A stretch of 64,000 bases of DNA, taken from positions 186,001-250,000 of the forward strand of contig NZ_JAELXV010000003.1 of NCBI RefSeq assembly GCF_016427535.1, read 5' to 3'. Below the pieces are notes generated by a model that was not told the DNA's origin, ran no database searches, and saw only the letters and a list, made by a program, of their open reading frames with translations. Below, in pieces: positions 54,936 to 63,451 of the stretch. Position 1 is the stretch's first letter; every line of letters starts with the position of its first letter. The translations under genes were made by a program, and so were the position numbers. The DNA is from Hymenobacter sp. BT559. Lineage in GTDB: Bacteria > Bacteroidota > Bacteroidia > Cytophagales > Hymenobacteraceae.

Positions 54936-56096
54936 CTATTTGAGTATTTCCCGCGAAATCACAATTTTCTGAATTTCAGAAGTGCCTTCGTAAATCTGCG
55001 TGATTTTAGCGTCTCGCATGAAGCGTTCTACGTGGTATTCTTTCACAAAACCGTAGCCGCCGTGAATCTGCACTGCCTCGACCGAAGCGTCCATGGCAGT
55101 CTTTGAAGCGAAGAGCTTGGCCATGGCGCCGCTCTTGGCGTAGTCGGCTCCGTTGTCCTTATCAGCGGCAGCCTTTAGGCACAGCAGGCGCGCGGCTTCT
55201 ATGTTGGTCGCCATGTCGGCCAGCTTGAACTGAATGGCTTGGTGCTTGGCAATCTCTACGCCAAAGGCCTTGCGCTCCTTCGCATACTTGATGCTGAGCT
55301 CAAGCGAGCCCGAGGCGATACCTAGGGCCTGCGCCGCAATGCCGATGCGGCCACCAGCCAGCACTTGCATGGCAAACTTGAAGCCGAAGCCATCTTCGCC
55401 AATGCGATTCTCCTTAGGCACCTTCACATCGTTGAAGAGCAGCGAGCACGTGTCAGAGCCCCGAATACCAAGTTTATTCTCCTTCGGCCCTTGCTGAAAG
55501 CCGGGCATGTCCTTGTCCACAATCAGCACGTTGATGCCGCGCGACTTTAGCTCAGGGTTGGTCTGGGCAATGACGAGGTATACCGATGCCGTAGTGCCGT
55601 TAGTAATCCAGTTTTTGGTGCCGTTCAGCAGGTAGTAATCGCCTTTGTCTTCGGCAGTGGTGCGCTGGCTGGTAGCGTCGGAGCCCGCCTCGGGCTCGGA
55701 GAGGGCAAAAGCACCGATTATCTCGCCCGAGCACAGGCGAGGCAGGTACTTCTGCTTCTGCTCTTCAGTGCCATATTTTTCGAGGCCCCAGCACACCAGC
55801 GAGTTATTCACCGACATAATAACCGAGCACGAAGCATCGACCTTAGAGATTTCTTCCATGGCCAGCACGTAGCTCACGGTGTCGAGGCCCGAGCCACCGT
55901 ATTCGGGGCTTACCATCATGCCCATGAAGCCGAGCTCGCCCATCTTCTTGATTTGCTCGGCCGGAAATTTCTGGTGTTCGTCGCGCTCAATTACGCCTGC
56001 CCATAGCTCTTGGGCAAAGTCGCGGGCCGCGTCGCGCACCGCTAGCTGCTCTTCTGTGAGCTGAAACGGGGAGGTGGGGGCAGTGGTGGTCATCAT
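54936..56096 (-). CDS. Acyl-CoA dehydrogenase
   Basis: FAD enzyme of fatty-acid beta-oxidation (or a related short-chain step), 386 residues, typical length. Blocks are FALSEPEAGSDATSQRTTA, NGTKNWITNGTTASVYLVIAQT, LGIRGSDTCSLLFNDVKVPKENRIGE and RIGIAAQALGIASGSL; the catalytic base is the Glu of IYEGTSEIQK near the C-terminus. The short-chain/butyryl subfamily is most likely from the motif set. No other beta-oxidation gene is next to it. Cytosolic. Confidence 0.95.
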   Translation of the reverse strand: MMTTTAPTSPFQLTEEQLAVRDAARDFAQELWAGVIERDEHQKFPAEQIKKMGELGFMGMMVSPEYGGSGLDTVSYVLAMEEISKVDASCSVIMSVNNSLVCWGLEKYGTEEQKQKYLPRLCSGEIIGAFALSEPEAGSDATSQRTTAEDKGDYYLLNGTKNWITNGTTASVYLVIAQTNPELKSRGINVLIVDKDMPGFQQGPKENKLGIRGSDTCSLLFNDVKVPKENRIGEDGFGFKFAMQVLAGGRIGIAAQALGIASGSLELSIKYAKERKAFGVEIAKHQAIQFKLADMATNIEAARLLCLKAAADKDNGADYAKSGAMAKLFASKTAMDASVEAVQIHGGYGFVKEYHVERFMRDAKITQIYEGTSEIQKIVISREILK

Positions 56097-56175
56097 ACGG
56101 GGTGGGGGCCGAAGCCAGGGGGAGGGTAGAGTGAAAAAGAGACACGAAAATACGGCCTAGGGTGCATGTAGGCCG

Positions 56176-56216
56176 AAAAAAAGTCGTCATGCCGAATACC
56201 GGCATGACGACTTTTT
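56176..56216. terminator. Intrinsic terminator
   Basis: AAAAAGTCGTCATGCC and complement, 7-nt loop; it ends the minus-strand YugP-type gene. Confidence 0.88.
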
Positions 56217-56244
56217 AGTTCACTAAGAAGCAGATAGTGCTGCT

Positions 56245-56922
56245 TTAGTTACGGCGGCTACCGCCCAGGAAAATGCTGACGTAATAGAGCAGCGTGGCTA
56301 GCGAGCTAAGCGCGGCCACTACGTAGGTCATGGCTGCCCACCAGAGCGCGTCTTTGGCGCCCGCGTGCTCCTGGGTGGTCACCACGCCGCTGCGGTCCAT
56401 CCAGGCTAGCGCCCGGCTCGAAGCGTCGAACTCGACGGGCAGCGTGACAAACGAGAACAGCGTTGTGAGCGCAAACAGCCCAATGCCGATACCTAGGGGA
56501 ATGACGCTGGTGCGTATCATGAAGATGCCCGCCAACAAAAGGAAGGGCATGAACTTCGACACGGCCGACAGCGCCGGCACCATAGCCGAGCGGAACTTGA
56601 GGAAGCTGTAGGCCTGCGCGTGCTGCACAGCGTGGCCACACTCGTGGGCAGCTACGGCAGCAGCGGCTACCGAGCGCTCGTTATACACGTCGGCGCTTAG
56701 GTTCACGGTCTTGTTGGTGGGGTCGTAGTGGTCAGTTAGGCTACCGTCGGTGCTGGTAATCTGCACGTCGTAGATGCCATGGTCGGCGAGCATCTTGGCG
56801 GCCACCTCGCGGCCACTCAGGTTGGCGCGCAGACCTACCTGGCCGTACTCTTTAAACTTGCTACGCAGTCGCCATTGCACCGCAGCGCTGGCGACCATTA
56901 TTAAAATCAGAAGCAGGTACAT
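56245..56922 (-). CDS. YugP-type neutral zinc metallopeptidase
   Basis: 225-residue membrane protein with an N-terminal helix and three more C-terminal. The zinc motif is HECGH at 93-97 (HExxH) in VAAAAVAAHECGHAVQHAQAY; the third ligand is probably in the PVEFDASSRAL segment. This matches the YugP / DUF zinc-metallopeptidase family; substrate unknown. Sits at the end of a run of four minus-strand genes from panD. Confidence 0.93.
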   Translation of the reverse strand: MYLLLILIMVASAAVQWRLRSKFKEYGQVGLRANLSGREVAAKMLADHGIYDVQITSTDGSLTDHYDPTNKTVNLSADVYNERSVAAAAVAAHECGHAVQHAQAYSFLKFRSAMVPALSAVSKFMPFLLLAGIFMIRTSVIPLGIGIGLFALTTLFSFVTLPVEFDASSRALAWMDRSGVVTTQEHAGAKDALWWAAMTYVVAALSSLATLLYYVSIFLGGSRRN

Positions 56923-56995
56923 AATGAAGAAAAGATGAAGTAGCTAATTAAACGGCTAGCCCCCGGTAGCGGTTGCCTCTAGGTAGACGCGCTAC

Positions 56996-57466
56996 TTAAC
57001 CGCGTGCTTTAGCTACAATACTCGATGTGCTGTAGCCCGCTACGAGCGGCACGGTCAGGACTTGTCCGCCTCTCTTTAACACCAATTCGTGCCCCACAAT
57101 TCCGTCAATCGCGTAGTCATCGCCCTTTACCAAAATGTCGGGCTGCACCAGTTCGATGAGCCGCAGCGGCGTGGGCTCGCCAAACAGCACCACGGCATCG
57201 ACAAAAGCCAGCGCGGCCATGATGCGCGCCCGCGAGGTCTGGTCTTGAAGTGGCCGGCCGGGCTTAAGGGCGCTCACCGAGGCGTCGGTGTTCAGGCCCA
57301 CCACCAGGCGGTCGCCGAGCGCTCGCGCCTTTTCGAGGTAGTCTACGTGCCCTAGGTGCAGCAAATCGAAGCAGCCGTTGGTGAACACTATGCGCTCGCC
57401 ATTGGCGCGCCAGGCGTTGAGGGTGGCGGGCAATTGGATTTCGGTTAGAATTTTGTCAGCAGTCAT
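56996..57466 (-). CDS. rfaE2: Heptose 1-phosphate adenylyltransferase (RfaE2 / HldE C-terminal)
   Basis: Activates D-glycero-beta-D-manno-heptose 1-phosphate to ADP-heptose for lipopolysaccharide core synthesis. 156 residues, equal to the adenylyltransferase half of HldE. Nucleotide-binding block FTNGCFDLLHLGHVDYLEKA (HxGH), then DRLVVGLNTDASV, and the C-terminal LVKGDDYAIDGIVGHELV. A separate heptose kinase must be elsewhere. Directly downstream of a repeat element. Confidence 0.95.
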   Translation of the reverse strand: MTADKILTEIQLPATLNAWRANGERIVFTNGCFDLLHLGHVDYLEKARALGDRLVVGLNTDASVSALKPGRPLQDQTSRARIMAALAFVDAVVLFGEPTPLRLIELVQPDILVKGDDYAIDGIVGHELVLKRGGQVLTVPLVAGYSTSSIVAKARG

Positions 57467-57491
57467 AAGTTAGATAGTAGAGAAAAAAGAA

Positions 57492-57585
57492 TGTCATTGC
57501 GAGCGCAGCAAAGCAATCGCACCCGACGAGTACCCGAGCGGTACAACTGAACAGGTGCGATTGCTTCGCTGCGCTCGCAATGACA
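57492..57585. repeat. Dispersed inverted-repeat element, copy 2 (TTGTCATTGCGAGCG family)
   Basis: 31-bp arms 57492-57522 and 57555-57585 with one mismatch; outer end shared with copy 1 at 36903-37019. Between the flippase-like gene and rfaE2 on the minus strand. Confidence 0.85.
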
Positions 57586-57598
57586 ATCAAAAAAATAC

Positions 57599-58645
57599 CT
57601 ATTCCGTCGTCAGCGGCTCGTGTACCAGCGCATCGGCTTCGTCTACTACGTTGCCTTTGTCGGCCGCTGCCACGGCTACAAAGCTGATGCCACCCATGAG
57701 CACCACCAGCAGCGTTTGGGCGCCGTGCACCACCAAGGCGTAGGCAATGCCAGCCTCCTTGCTGATGCCGTACACCAGCAAGATGCCTTGCACCAACACG
57801 TGAAATGGCCCGATGCCGCCCGCCACCGGCGCAGCCATGCCAAATGCACCAAAGGTGAGCACCGCCAAGCCGGCACGCATGTCGAGGCCGTAGGTTTCGG
57901 GGAAGCAGAAGAAAGCCAGGTAGTCGAGCAAGTAATAAACCAGCCAGGTAAAGAGCGTGTGGAGCAAAAAGAGCCCTTTCTTCCTGAGCTTGAGCACGCT
58001 GAATACGCCCGCTAGCAGGCCTTTCACAAATACGATGCCCTTGTTAAACAGTGCGTTCTGCCGCAGCTTTTCGAGATTGCGAAACAGCGCGTAGCCCACG
58101 CTGGCCAGCAGCACCAGCCCCACCACAGCCGCTATTACCAGCGGCGTGGGGTTTCGAGCAATGGTGTCGGCTTTGCCGCCGAGTAGCTCATTGTTGAAGA
58201 AACCCCAGAAGGTCTTAAAATCGAGTAGTAGCGTGCTGCTCAATAAAATAAGTAGCATGAGCACGTCAATCACGCGCTCGGTCACGACGGTACCTAGGGC
58301 CACCTGCACCGGCACGCCGCTGGTGCGCCGTAGCACCGAGCACCGGATAACCTCGCCCGCGCGCGGCAGTACCAAGTTGGCGAGGTAGCCCACCATCATG
58401 GCGTGGTACACCTTCCAGTAAGAGGCGGGGTGCTGGGAGGCGTCGAGCTGCATTTGCCAGCGGTAGGCGCGGCTGAAGTATCCTAGGGCCGAAAGTACGA
58501 GCGAGAGACTCAGCCAGAAGTAGTTAGCGGTGCGGATGTAGTGCCCGATGCGCGACAAATCTTGGCCGCGCACCGCATACCACATGAGGGCGCCCGAAAT
58601 GCTGAGGAGCAGCGCGTACTTAAGGACGGTAAGAAGGTGCTTCAT
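57599..58645 (-). CDS. Flippase-like / lysylphosphatidylglycerol-synthase-TM-domain protein
   Basis: 348 residues from the ATG at 58645 (MKHLLTVLKYALLLSISG); the earlier TTG start lies in an inverted repeat and is rejected. About eight membrane helices. FSRAYRWQMQLDA, MVGYLANLVLPRAGEVIRCSVLRRTSGVPV and VAGGIGPFHVLVQGILLVYGISKEAGIAYALVVHGAQ are typical of the UPF0104 / LPG-synthase transmembrane family, often linked to lipid or glycolipid flipping. No soluble synthase domain, so it is not a full MprF. Next to panD as in other Bacteroidota. Confidence 0.9.
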   Translation of the reverse strand: MKHLLTVLKYALLLSISGALMWYAVRGQDLSRIGHYIRTANYFWLSLSLVLSALGYFSRAYRWQMQLDASQHPASYWKVYHAMMVGYLANLVLPRAGEVIRCSVLRRTSGVPVQVALGTVVTERVIDVLMLLILLSSTLLLDFKTFWGFFNNELLGGKADTIARNPTPLVIAAVVGLVLLASVGYALFRNLEKLRQNALFNKGIVFVKGLLAGVFSVLKLRKKGLFLLHTLFTWLVYYLLDYLAFFCFPETYGLDMRAGLAVLTFGAFGMAAPVAGGIGPFHVLVQGILLVYGISKEAGIAYALVVHGAQTLLVVLMGGISFVAVAAADKGNVVDEADALVHEPLTTE

Positions 58646-58652
58646 AGATTGT

Positions 58653-58699
58653 TGGCTAGTAGCTGCTGGCCTGGCTGACAAGCTAGCAGCTACTAGCCA
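58653..58699. repeat. 15-bp inverted repeat upstream of the flippase-like gene
   Basis: TGGCTAGTAGCTGCT (58653-58667) pairs perfectly with 58685-58699. It would end panD transcription or hinder leader translation. Confidence 0.6.
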
Positions 58700-58711
58700 G
58701 CAGCGAGCAGC

Positions 58712-59059
58712 TTAGGTAAGGCGGTTGTGTTGGTCGGGGAAAATGACGGTCGGCTTGTGCTCGCGCGCCTCTTTAAAATCGACCAAGGCGTACGAAAACA
58801 CGATAACCACGTCGCCCACAGCCACGCGGCGGGCGGCGGGGCCGTTGAGGCAGATGGTGCCCGTGCCGCGCTCGCCCCGGATGGTGTAGGTTTCGAGGCG
58901 CTCGCCGTTATTAACATTTACCACCGTTACCTTCTCATTTTCAACCATATTGGCGGCGTCGAGCAGGTCTTCGTCAATGGTAATGCTGCCCACGTAGTGC
59001 AGCTCGGCCTGGGTTACCTTGACGCGGTGAATCTTGGATTTAAGAACTTCGATGTGCAT
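58712..59059 (-). CDS. panD: Aspartate 1-decarboxylase
   Basis: Pyruvoyl enzyme converting aspartate to beta-alanine for pantothenate. 115 residues; self-cleavage between G24 and S25 ([10 protein letters not shown]) makes the pyruvoyl group. Other conserved blocks are [38 protein letters not shown]. First gene of a minus-strand run to the YugP-type gene. A -7 box lies about 24 nt upstream. Confidence 0.97.
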   Translation of the reverse strand: MHIEVLKSKIHRVKVTQAELHYVGSITIDEDLLDAANMVENEKVTVVNVNNGERLETYTIRGERGTGTICLNGPAARRVAVGDVVIVFSYALVDFKEAREHKPTVIFPDQHNRLT

Positions 59060-59081
59060 AAAAGCAGGATAAAATAGCCCT

Positions 59082-59089
59082 CAAAGATA
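59082..59089 (-). promoter_or_regulatory. -7 box TATCTTTG (minus strand) of panD
   Basis: Exact TAnnTTTG match about 24 nt before the panD ATG. Confidence 0.6.
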
Positions 59090-59210
59090 CCAGCCTCAGG
59101 CGTCTATGCTCGGCAAGGGCGGCTGGGGCCACGCCAAATGAGTTTAGGACGGATGGGGGGTACTGCGTAGCTTAGCCGCCCAACTTGCTGCCTAGCTCTC
59201 CTTCAGTCGT

Positions 59211-62200
59211 ATGAAAATCACCAAGCTGCTCGTAGCCAATCGGGGGGAAATTGCCATTCGCGTGTTTCGCGCCGCCTCCGAGCTCGGTATCCCCACGGTA
59301 GCCATCTACACCTACGAAGACCGGTATTCGCTGCACCGCTACAAGGCCGATGAGGCGTACCAGATTGGGCGCGACGACGAGCCGCTGCGGCCCTACCTCG
59401 ATATCGAAGGCGTTATTAAAGTAGCCAAGGAAAACGGTGCCAATGCCATTCACCCCGGCTATGGCTTTCTGAGCGAAAACGCCACCCTGGCCCGCCGCTG
59501 CCGCGAGGAAGGCATCATTTTCGTGGGCCCGCGCCCTGAGGTGATGGAGGCCCTAGGTGACAAAGTAGCCGCCAAAGAAGTAGCGATGAACTGCGGCGTG
59601 CCGCTCATCGAGAGCTCGGAGCAAGACCTGACCGACATCGATGTGGCCCTGGCCGAAGCGCACCGCATCGGCTACCCTGTGATGTTGAAAGCCGCGAGTG
59701 GCGGCGGGGGCCGCGGCATGCGCGTGATTCGTGACGACGAGCAGCTGGCTAAAGGCTTTTTCGAGGCCCGTAACGAAGCTCAGAATGCGTTTGGCGATGA
59801 CACGGTGTTCCTCGAAAAGTTTGTGGAGCGCCCTAAGCACATCGAGGTGCAGCTGGTGGGCGACCAGCACGGCCACCTCACGCACCTCTACGAGCGCGAC
59901 TGCTCGGTGCAGCGCCGCTTCCAGAAGGTGGTAGAAGTGGCCCCGGCCGTGGACCTTACCGAGTCGCTACGCGGTAAGCTCTACGAATATGCTTTGCAGA
60001 TTGGGCGGGCTGTGGGCTACGACAACGTGGGCACGGTCGAGTTTTTGGTGAACCCCGAACTTGACCGCATCTACTTCATCGAGGTGAACCCCCGCATCCA
60101 GGTCGAGCACACGGTGACCGAGATGATAACGGGCGTGGACTTGATTAAAACGCAGCTTTTCATCGCCTCGGGCTTCCCGCTTGAGTCGCCCGAAATCGGC
60201 CTAGGTCCCGATGTGGTGGTGCCGCGCATGGGCGTGGCCGTGCAGTGCCGCATCACGACCGAAGACGCCACCAACGACTTCAAGCCCGACTACGGCACGG
60301 TGGTGGCCTACCGCTCGGCGGGCGGCTTTGGCATCCGCCTCGACCAAGGCTCGGTGTATCAGGGCGCCGTGATTTCGCCGTTCTTTGACTCGCTGCTGGT
60401 GAAGGTGTCAACCCAGGCGCCCACGCTGGCTAGCGCGGCCCAGAAAATGCTGCGCACCCTCGACGAGTTTCGGGTGCGTGGGGTGAAAACCAACATGCAG
60501 TTCTTGCAGAACATCGTGCGCAATGCCGACTTCCAGGCTGGCCACGCTACGGTAGATTTCATTAAGGACCACCCCGAGCTGCTGCAGTTTAAGACCCGGC
60601 TCGACCGCGCCACGCGCACGCTCAACTTCATTGGGGAGATAACCGTGAACGGCAACCCCGACGTGGCCGGCCGCGTGGACGAGCGCCGCCAGATTCGCAA
60701 GCCCCCGCTGCCCGCCGCCGACCTCAGCGTGGCCCCCGCCGATGGCACCCGCCAGAAGCTGCTGGCCCTAGGTCCCGATGAGTTTGCCAAGTGGCTGCGC
60801 GCCGAGCCCGCCATCCACTACACCGATACCACGCTGCGCGACGCCCACCAGAGCCTGCTGGCTACCCGCATGCGTACCATCGACATGCTGAAGGTAGCCG
60901 ACCGCTACGCCCGCCAGCACCCGCAGACGTTCTCGATGGAGGTGTGGGGCGGCGCGACTTTCGACGTAGCCCTGCGCTTCTTGCACGAAGACCCCTGGGC
61001 TCGCCTCACGCGGCTGCGCACGGCCGTGCCCAACATCATGCTGCAAATGCTGATACGCGGCGCCAACGGCGTGGGCTACAAGGCCTACCCGGATAACCTG
61101 ACCGAAAAATTCGTGGCCACGGCCAGCGAAAAAGGCATCGACGTGTTCCGCATCTTCGACTCCCTGAACTGGATGAAGGGCATGGAGGGCTGCATCAACT
61201 ACGTGCGCAAGCAAACGCCCGGCCTGGCCGAAGGCAGCATCTGCTACACCGGCGATATTCTCGATACCAGCAGGCCCAAGTACAACCTCAACTACTACCT
61301 CACGCTGGCCCGCCAGCTGGAGGAGGCTGGCGCGCACATCCTCTGCATCAAGGATATGGCGGGCTTACTCAAGCCCTACGCCGCCGCCGAGCTGATACCC
61401 GCGCTGCGTGAAACGGTGAAGATTCCGATTCACCTGCACACCCACGACACCAGCAGCCTGCAACCTGCCACCTATCTCAAGGCCGTGGAGGCGGGCGTAA
61501 ACGTGATTGACGTGGCCCTAGGTGGCCTTTCGGGCCTCACCTCGCAGCCCAACTTCAACTCGGTGGTCGAGATGCTGCGCCACTCGCCCCGCCACCGCGA
61601 GTTCGACCAGGCCAGCCTCAACCAGTTCAGCGACTACTTCGAGGCCCTGCGCGAGCAGTACTATCCCTTCGAGAGCGGCCTGCTGGCCGGCACGGCCGAG
61701 GTTTACGAGCACGAAATCCCCGGCGGGCAGTACTCCAACCTGCGGCCCCAGGCGGCGGCCTTAGGTCTGCTCGACAAGTTTGGCGAGGTGAAGCAGCGCT
61801 TCCACGACGCCAACGAACTGCTGGGCGATATTCCGAAAGTGACGCCTTCCTCTAAGGTGGTCGGCGACTTGTCCTTGTTCATGGTGTCGAATAATCTGAC
61901 GCCGCAGGACGTGTTGGAGAAAGGCCCAACGCTCAACTTCCCCGAGTCGGTACGCGAGCTGCTGCGCGGCGACATCGGCCAGCCCGAAGGCGGTTGGCCC
62001 CAGGACATTCAGCAGGCCGTACTGCGCGACGAGAAGCCCTTCACCGAGCGGCCTGGCGAGCACTTGGCGCCCATTGACTTCGACAAGGAGTGGGCCGAAT
62101 TTGAGAAAACGCACCCCTACGCGCAGTTCACCGACCTGCTCTCTAGCTTGCTTTACCCCAAGGTATTTGCTGACTATTGGGAGTTCCGCAAGAGCTACGG

Positions 62201-62654
62201 CGATGTGAGCCGCGTGCCCACGCCGGTGTTCTTCTTCGGCCTGAAAGAGGGGGAGGAAACCATCATCGAGATTGCACGCGGCAAGTCGATTATTATCCGC
62301 CTGCAAAGCATCGGCCCGGTCAATGCCGAGGGCATGCGCACTATGTTCTTCACTCTCAATGGCCAGACGCGTAACCTTGAGATACGCGACCAGGGCGTGG
62401 AAGTGAAAACCGTGCACAACGCCAAAGCCGACCGCGCCAACCCCAAGCAGATAGCCGCCCCGCTGCAAGGCCTGCTCAGCAAAATGCTGGTCGAGGCTGG
62501 CCAGCAGGTCACGAAAAACACGCCGCTCTTCGTTATCGAGGCCATGAAGATGGAAACCACCATCACTGCTCCCGACGACCTCACGGTTGGTGCCATCGCC
62601 CTGGGCGAAGGCACCCGCGTGCTGGCCGACGACCTGGTGCTGACGGTGGCTTAG
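59211..62654 (+). CDS. pyc: Pyruvate carboxylase
   Basis: Carboxylates pyruvate to oxaloacetate (anaplerosis), biotin- and ATP-dependent. 1147 residues in one chain. Biotin carboxylase at 1-450 (KLLVANRGEIAIRVFRAA, KAASGGGGRGMRVI, FIEVNPRIQVEHTVTE), carboxyltransferase from about 535 (DTTLRDAHQSLLATRMR, EVWGGATFD, IHLHTHDTS), biotin-carrier domain at the end with the biotinylated Lys in EAMKMET near 1110. Complete, no breaks. The ATG at 59211 gives MKITKLLVANRGEIA as in orthologues. Confidence 0.98.
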   Translation: MKITKLLVANRGEIAIRVFRAASELGIPTVAIYTYEDRYSLHRYKADEAYQIGRDDEPLRPYLDIEGVIKVAKENGANAIHPGYGFLSENATLARRCREEGIIFVGPRPEVMEALGDKVAAKEVAMNCGVPLIESSEQDLTDIDVALAEAHRIGYPVMLKAASGGGGRGMRVIRDDEQLAKGFFEARNEAQNAFGDDTVFLEKFVERPKHIEVQLVGDQHGHLTHLYERDCSVQRRFQKVVEVAPAVDLTESLRGKLYEYALQIGRAVGYDNVGTVEFLVNPELDRIYFIEVNPRIQVEHTVTEMITGVDLIKTQLFIASGFPLESPEIGLGPDVVVPRMGVAVQCRITTEDATNDFKPDYGTVVAYRSAGGFGIRLDQGSVYQGAVISPFFDSLLVKVSTQAPTLASAAQKMLRTLDEFRVRGVKTNMQFLQNIVRNADFQAGHATVDFIKDHPELLQFKTRLDRATRTLNFIGEITVNGNPDVAGRVDERRQIRKPPLPAADLSVAPADGTRQKLLALGPDEFAKWLRAEPAIHYTDTTLRDAHQSLLATRMRTIDMLKVADRYARQHPQTFSMEVWGGATFDVALRFLHEDPWARLTRLRTAVPNIMLQMLIRGANGVGYKAYPDNLTEKFVATASEKGIDVFRIFDSLNWMKGMEGCINYVRKQTPGLAEGSICYTGDILDTSRPKYNLNYYLTLARQLEEAGAHILCIKDMAGLLKPYAAAELIPALRETVKIPIHLHTHDTSSLQPATYLKAVEAGVNVIDVALGGLSGLTSQPNFNSVVEMLRHSPRHREFDQASLNQFSDYFEALREQYYPFESGLLAGTAEVYEHEIPGGQYSNLRPQAAALGLLDKFGEVKQRFHDANELLGDIPKVTPSSKVVGDLSLFMVSNNLTPQDVLEKGPTLNFPESVRELLRGDIGQPEGGWPQDIQQAVLRDEKPFTERPGEHLAPIDFDKEWAEFEKTHPYAQFTDLLSSLLYPKVFADYWEFRKSYGDVSRVPTPVFFFGLKEGEETIIEIARGKSIIIRLQSIGPVNAEGMRTMFFTLNGQTRNLEIRDQGVEVKTVHNAKADRANPKQIAAPLQGLLSKMLVEAGQQVTKNTPLFVIEAMKMETTITAPDDLTVGAIALGEGTRVLADDLVLTVA

Positions 62655-62718
62655 CCGCAACTAATAGCCCCTATTCCTACTCGTAGCAGATTACCTAAAA
62701 CCAGTAACACGCCAGCAC

Positions 62719-63435
62719 ATGCGCTCCTCGCTTTTAGTTCTTGCCTGCCTTGGCCTGCCGCTCGTAGGAATGGCGCAGATTAGTGATTTGCACACCGACC
62801 CGCGCGGCGGCACCCTCAACGACCGGTTTGCCCTAGGGTACTTCATGGCACCGCGAGCCAATGAAGCCATTCAGGGCAACGTATTCCTAGTAGCAGCCTG
62901 GGCCCCAGGCCAGCTCCTGCTCAATGGTAATAGCAAGCCAATAGAGGCCCCACTCAAATACGACGTGCACAACCAGGAGGTGCGGGCCAAGCGGCCCAAT
63001 GGCGACTCGGTAGCTGTGTCCGTGACTAGAGTAAAGGAGTTTACGCTTGCCACGCGGCGCTTTGTGTGCTACCCGGCCCCCACGCTGCCGGCCGAGACAG
63101 GCGGGGGCTGCGGCGAAGTACTGGCCGATGGTACCCACGCGCAGCTACTAAAATATGTGCGCAAAACCGTTGTGAAGCAGGCCGCCCAAGGTGGTGCCTA
63201 TGCTTCTAGCTCTAGCGTTGATGCGCTGGAGGCCCAAACCACTTACTACCTGCGCTGGGCCGATGGGCGCTTCGTGCCCATGCGCCTCAAGCGCAGCAGC
63301 CTCGAGCAGGCGCTTGCGGGCCAGCCCGCCGCCCTGGCTGCCCTCAAGGCTCGCAAAGGCAGCCTAGGCAGCGAAACCGAGTTGGCCGCCGCCGTAGTAG
63401 CCCTCGACCCATTGCTTACCGCGCCCACGCGCTAG
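62719..63435 (+). CDS. Secreted protein of unknown function
   Basis: 238 residues with a signal peptide (MRSSLLVLACLGLPLVGMAQ, cleavage after Ala-Gln or near residue 19). The mature part is mixed: FLVAAWAPGQLLLNGNSKPIEAPLKYDVHNQEVRAKRPNGDSVAVSVTRVKEFTL is beta-rich and resembles outer-surface beta proteins common in Bacteroidota; the C-terminal half is helical. No assigned function. 16 bp upstream of the M28 peptidase gene, so probably co-transcribed. Confidence 0.78.
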   Translation: MRSSLLVLACLGLPLVGMAQISDLHTDPRGGTLNDRFALGYFMAPRANEAIQGNVFLVAAWAPGQLLLNGNSKPIEAPLKYDVHNQEVRAKRPNGDSVAVSVTRVKEFTLATRRFVCYPAPTLPAETGGGCGEVLADGTHAQLLKYVRKTVVKQAAQGGAYASSSSVDALEAQTTYYLRWADGRFVPMRLKRSSLEQALAGQPAALAALKARKGSLGSETELAAAVVALDPLLTAPTR

Positions 63436-63451
63436 TTTTTAGTTGTTCTTA

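Noticed and set aside
61761..62660. 299-codon open frame antisense to pyruvate carboxylase
   Set aside because: Shadow of a GC-rich coding strand; the sense protein has complete domains.
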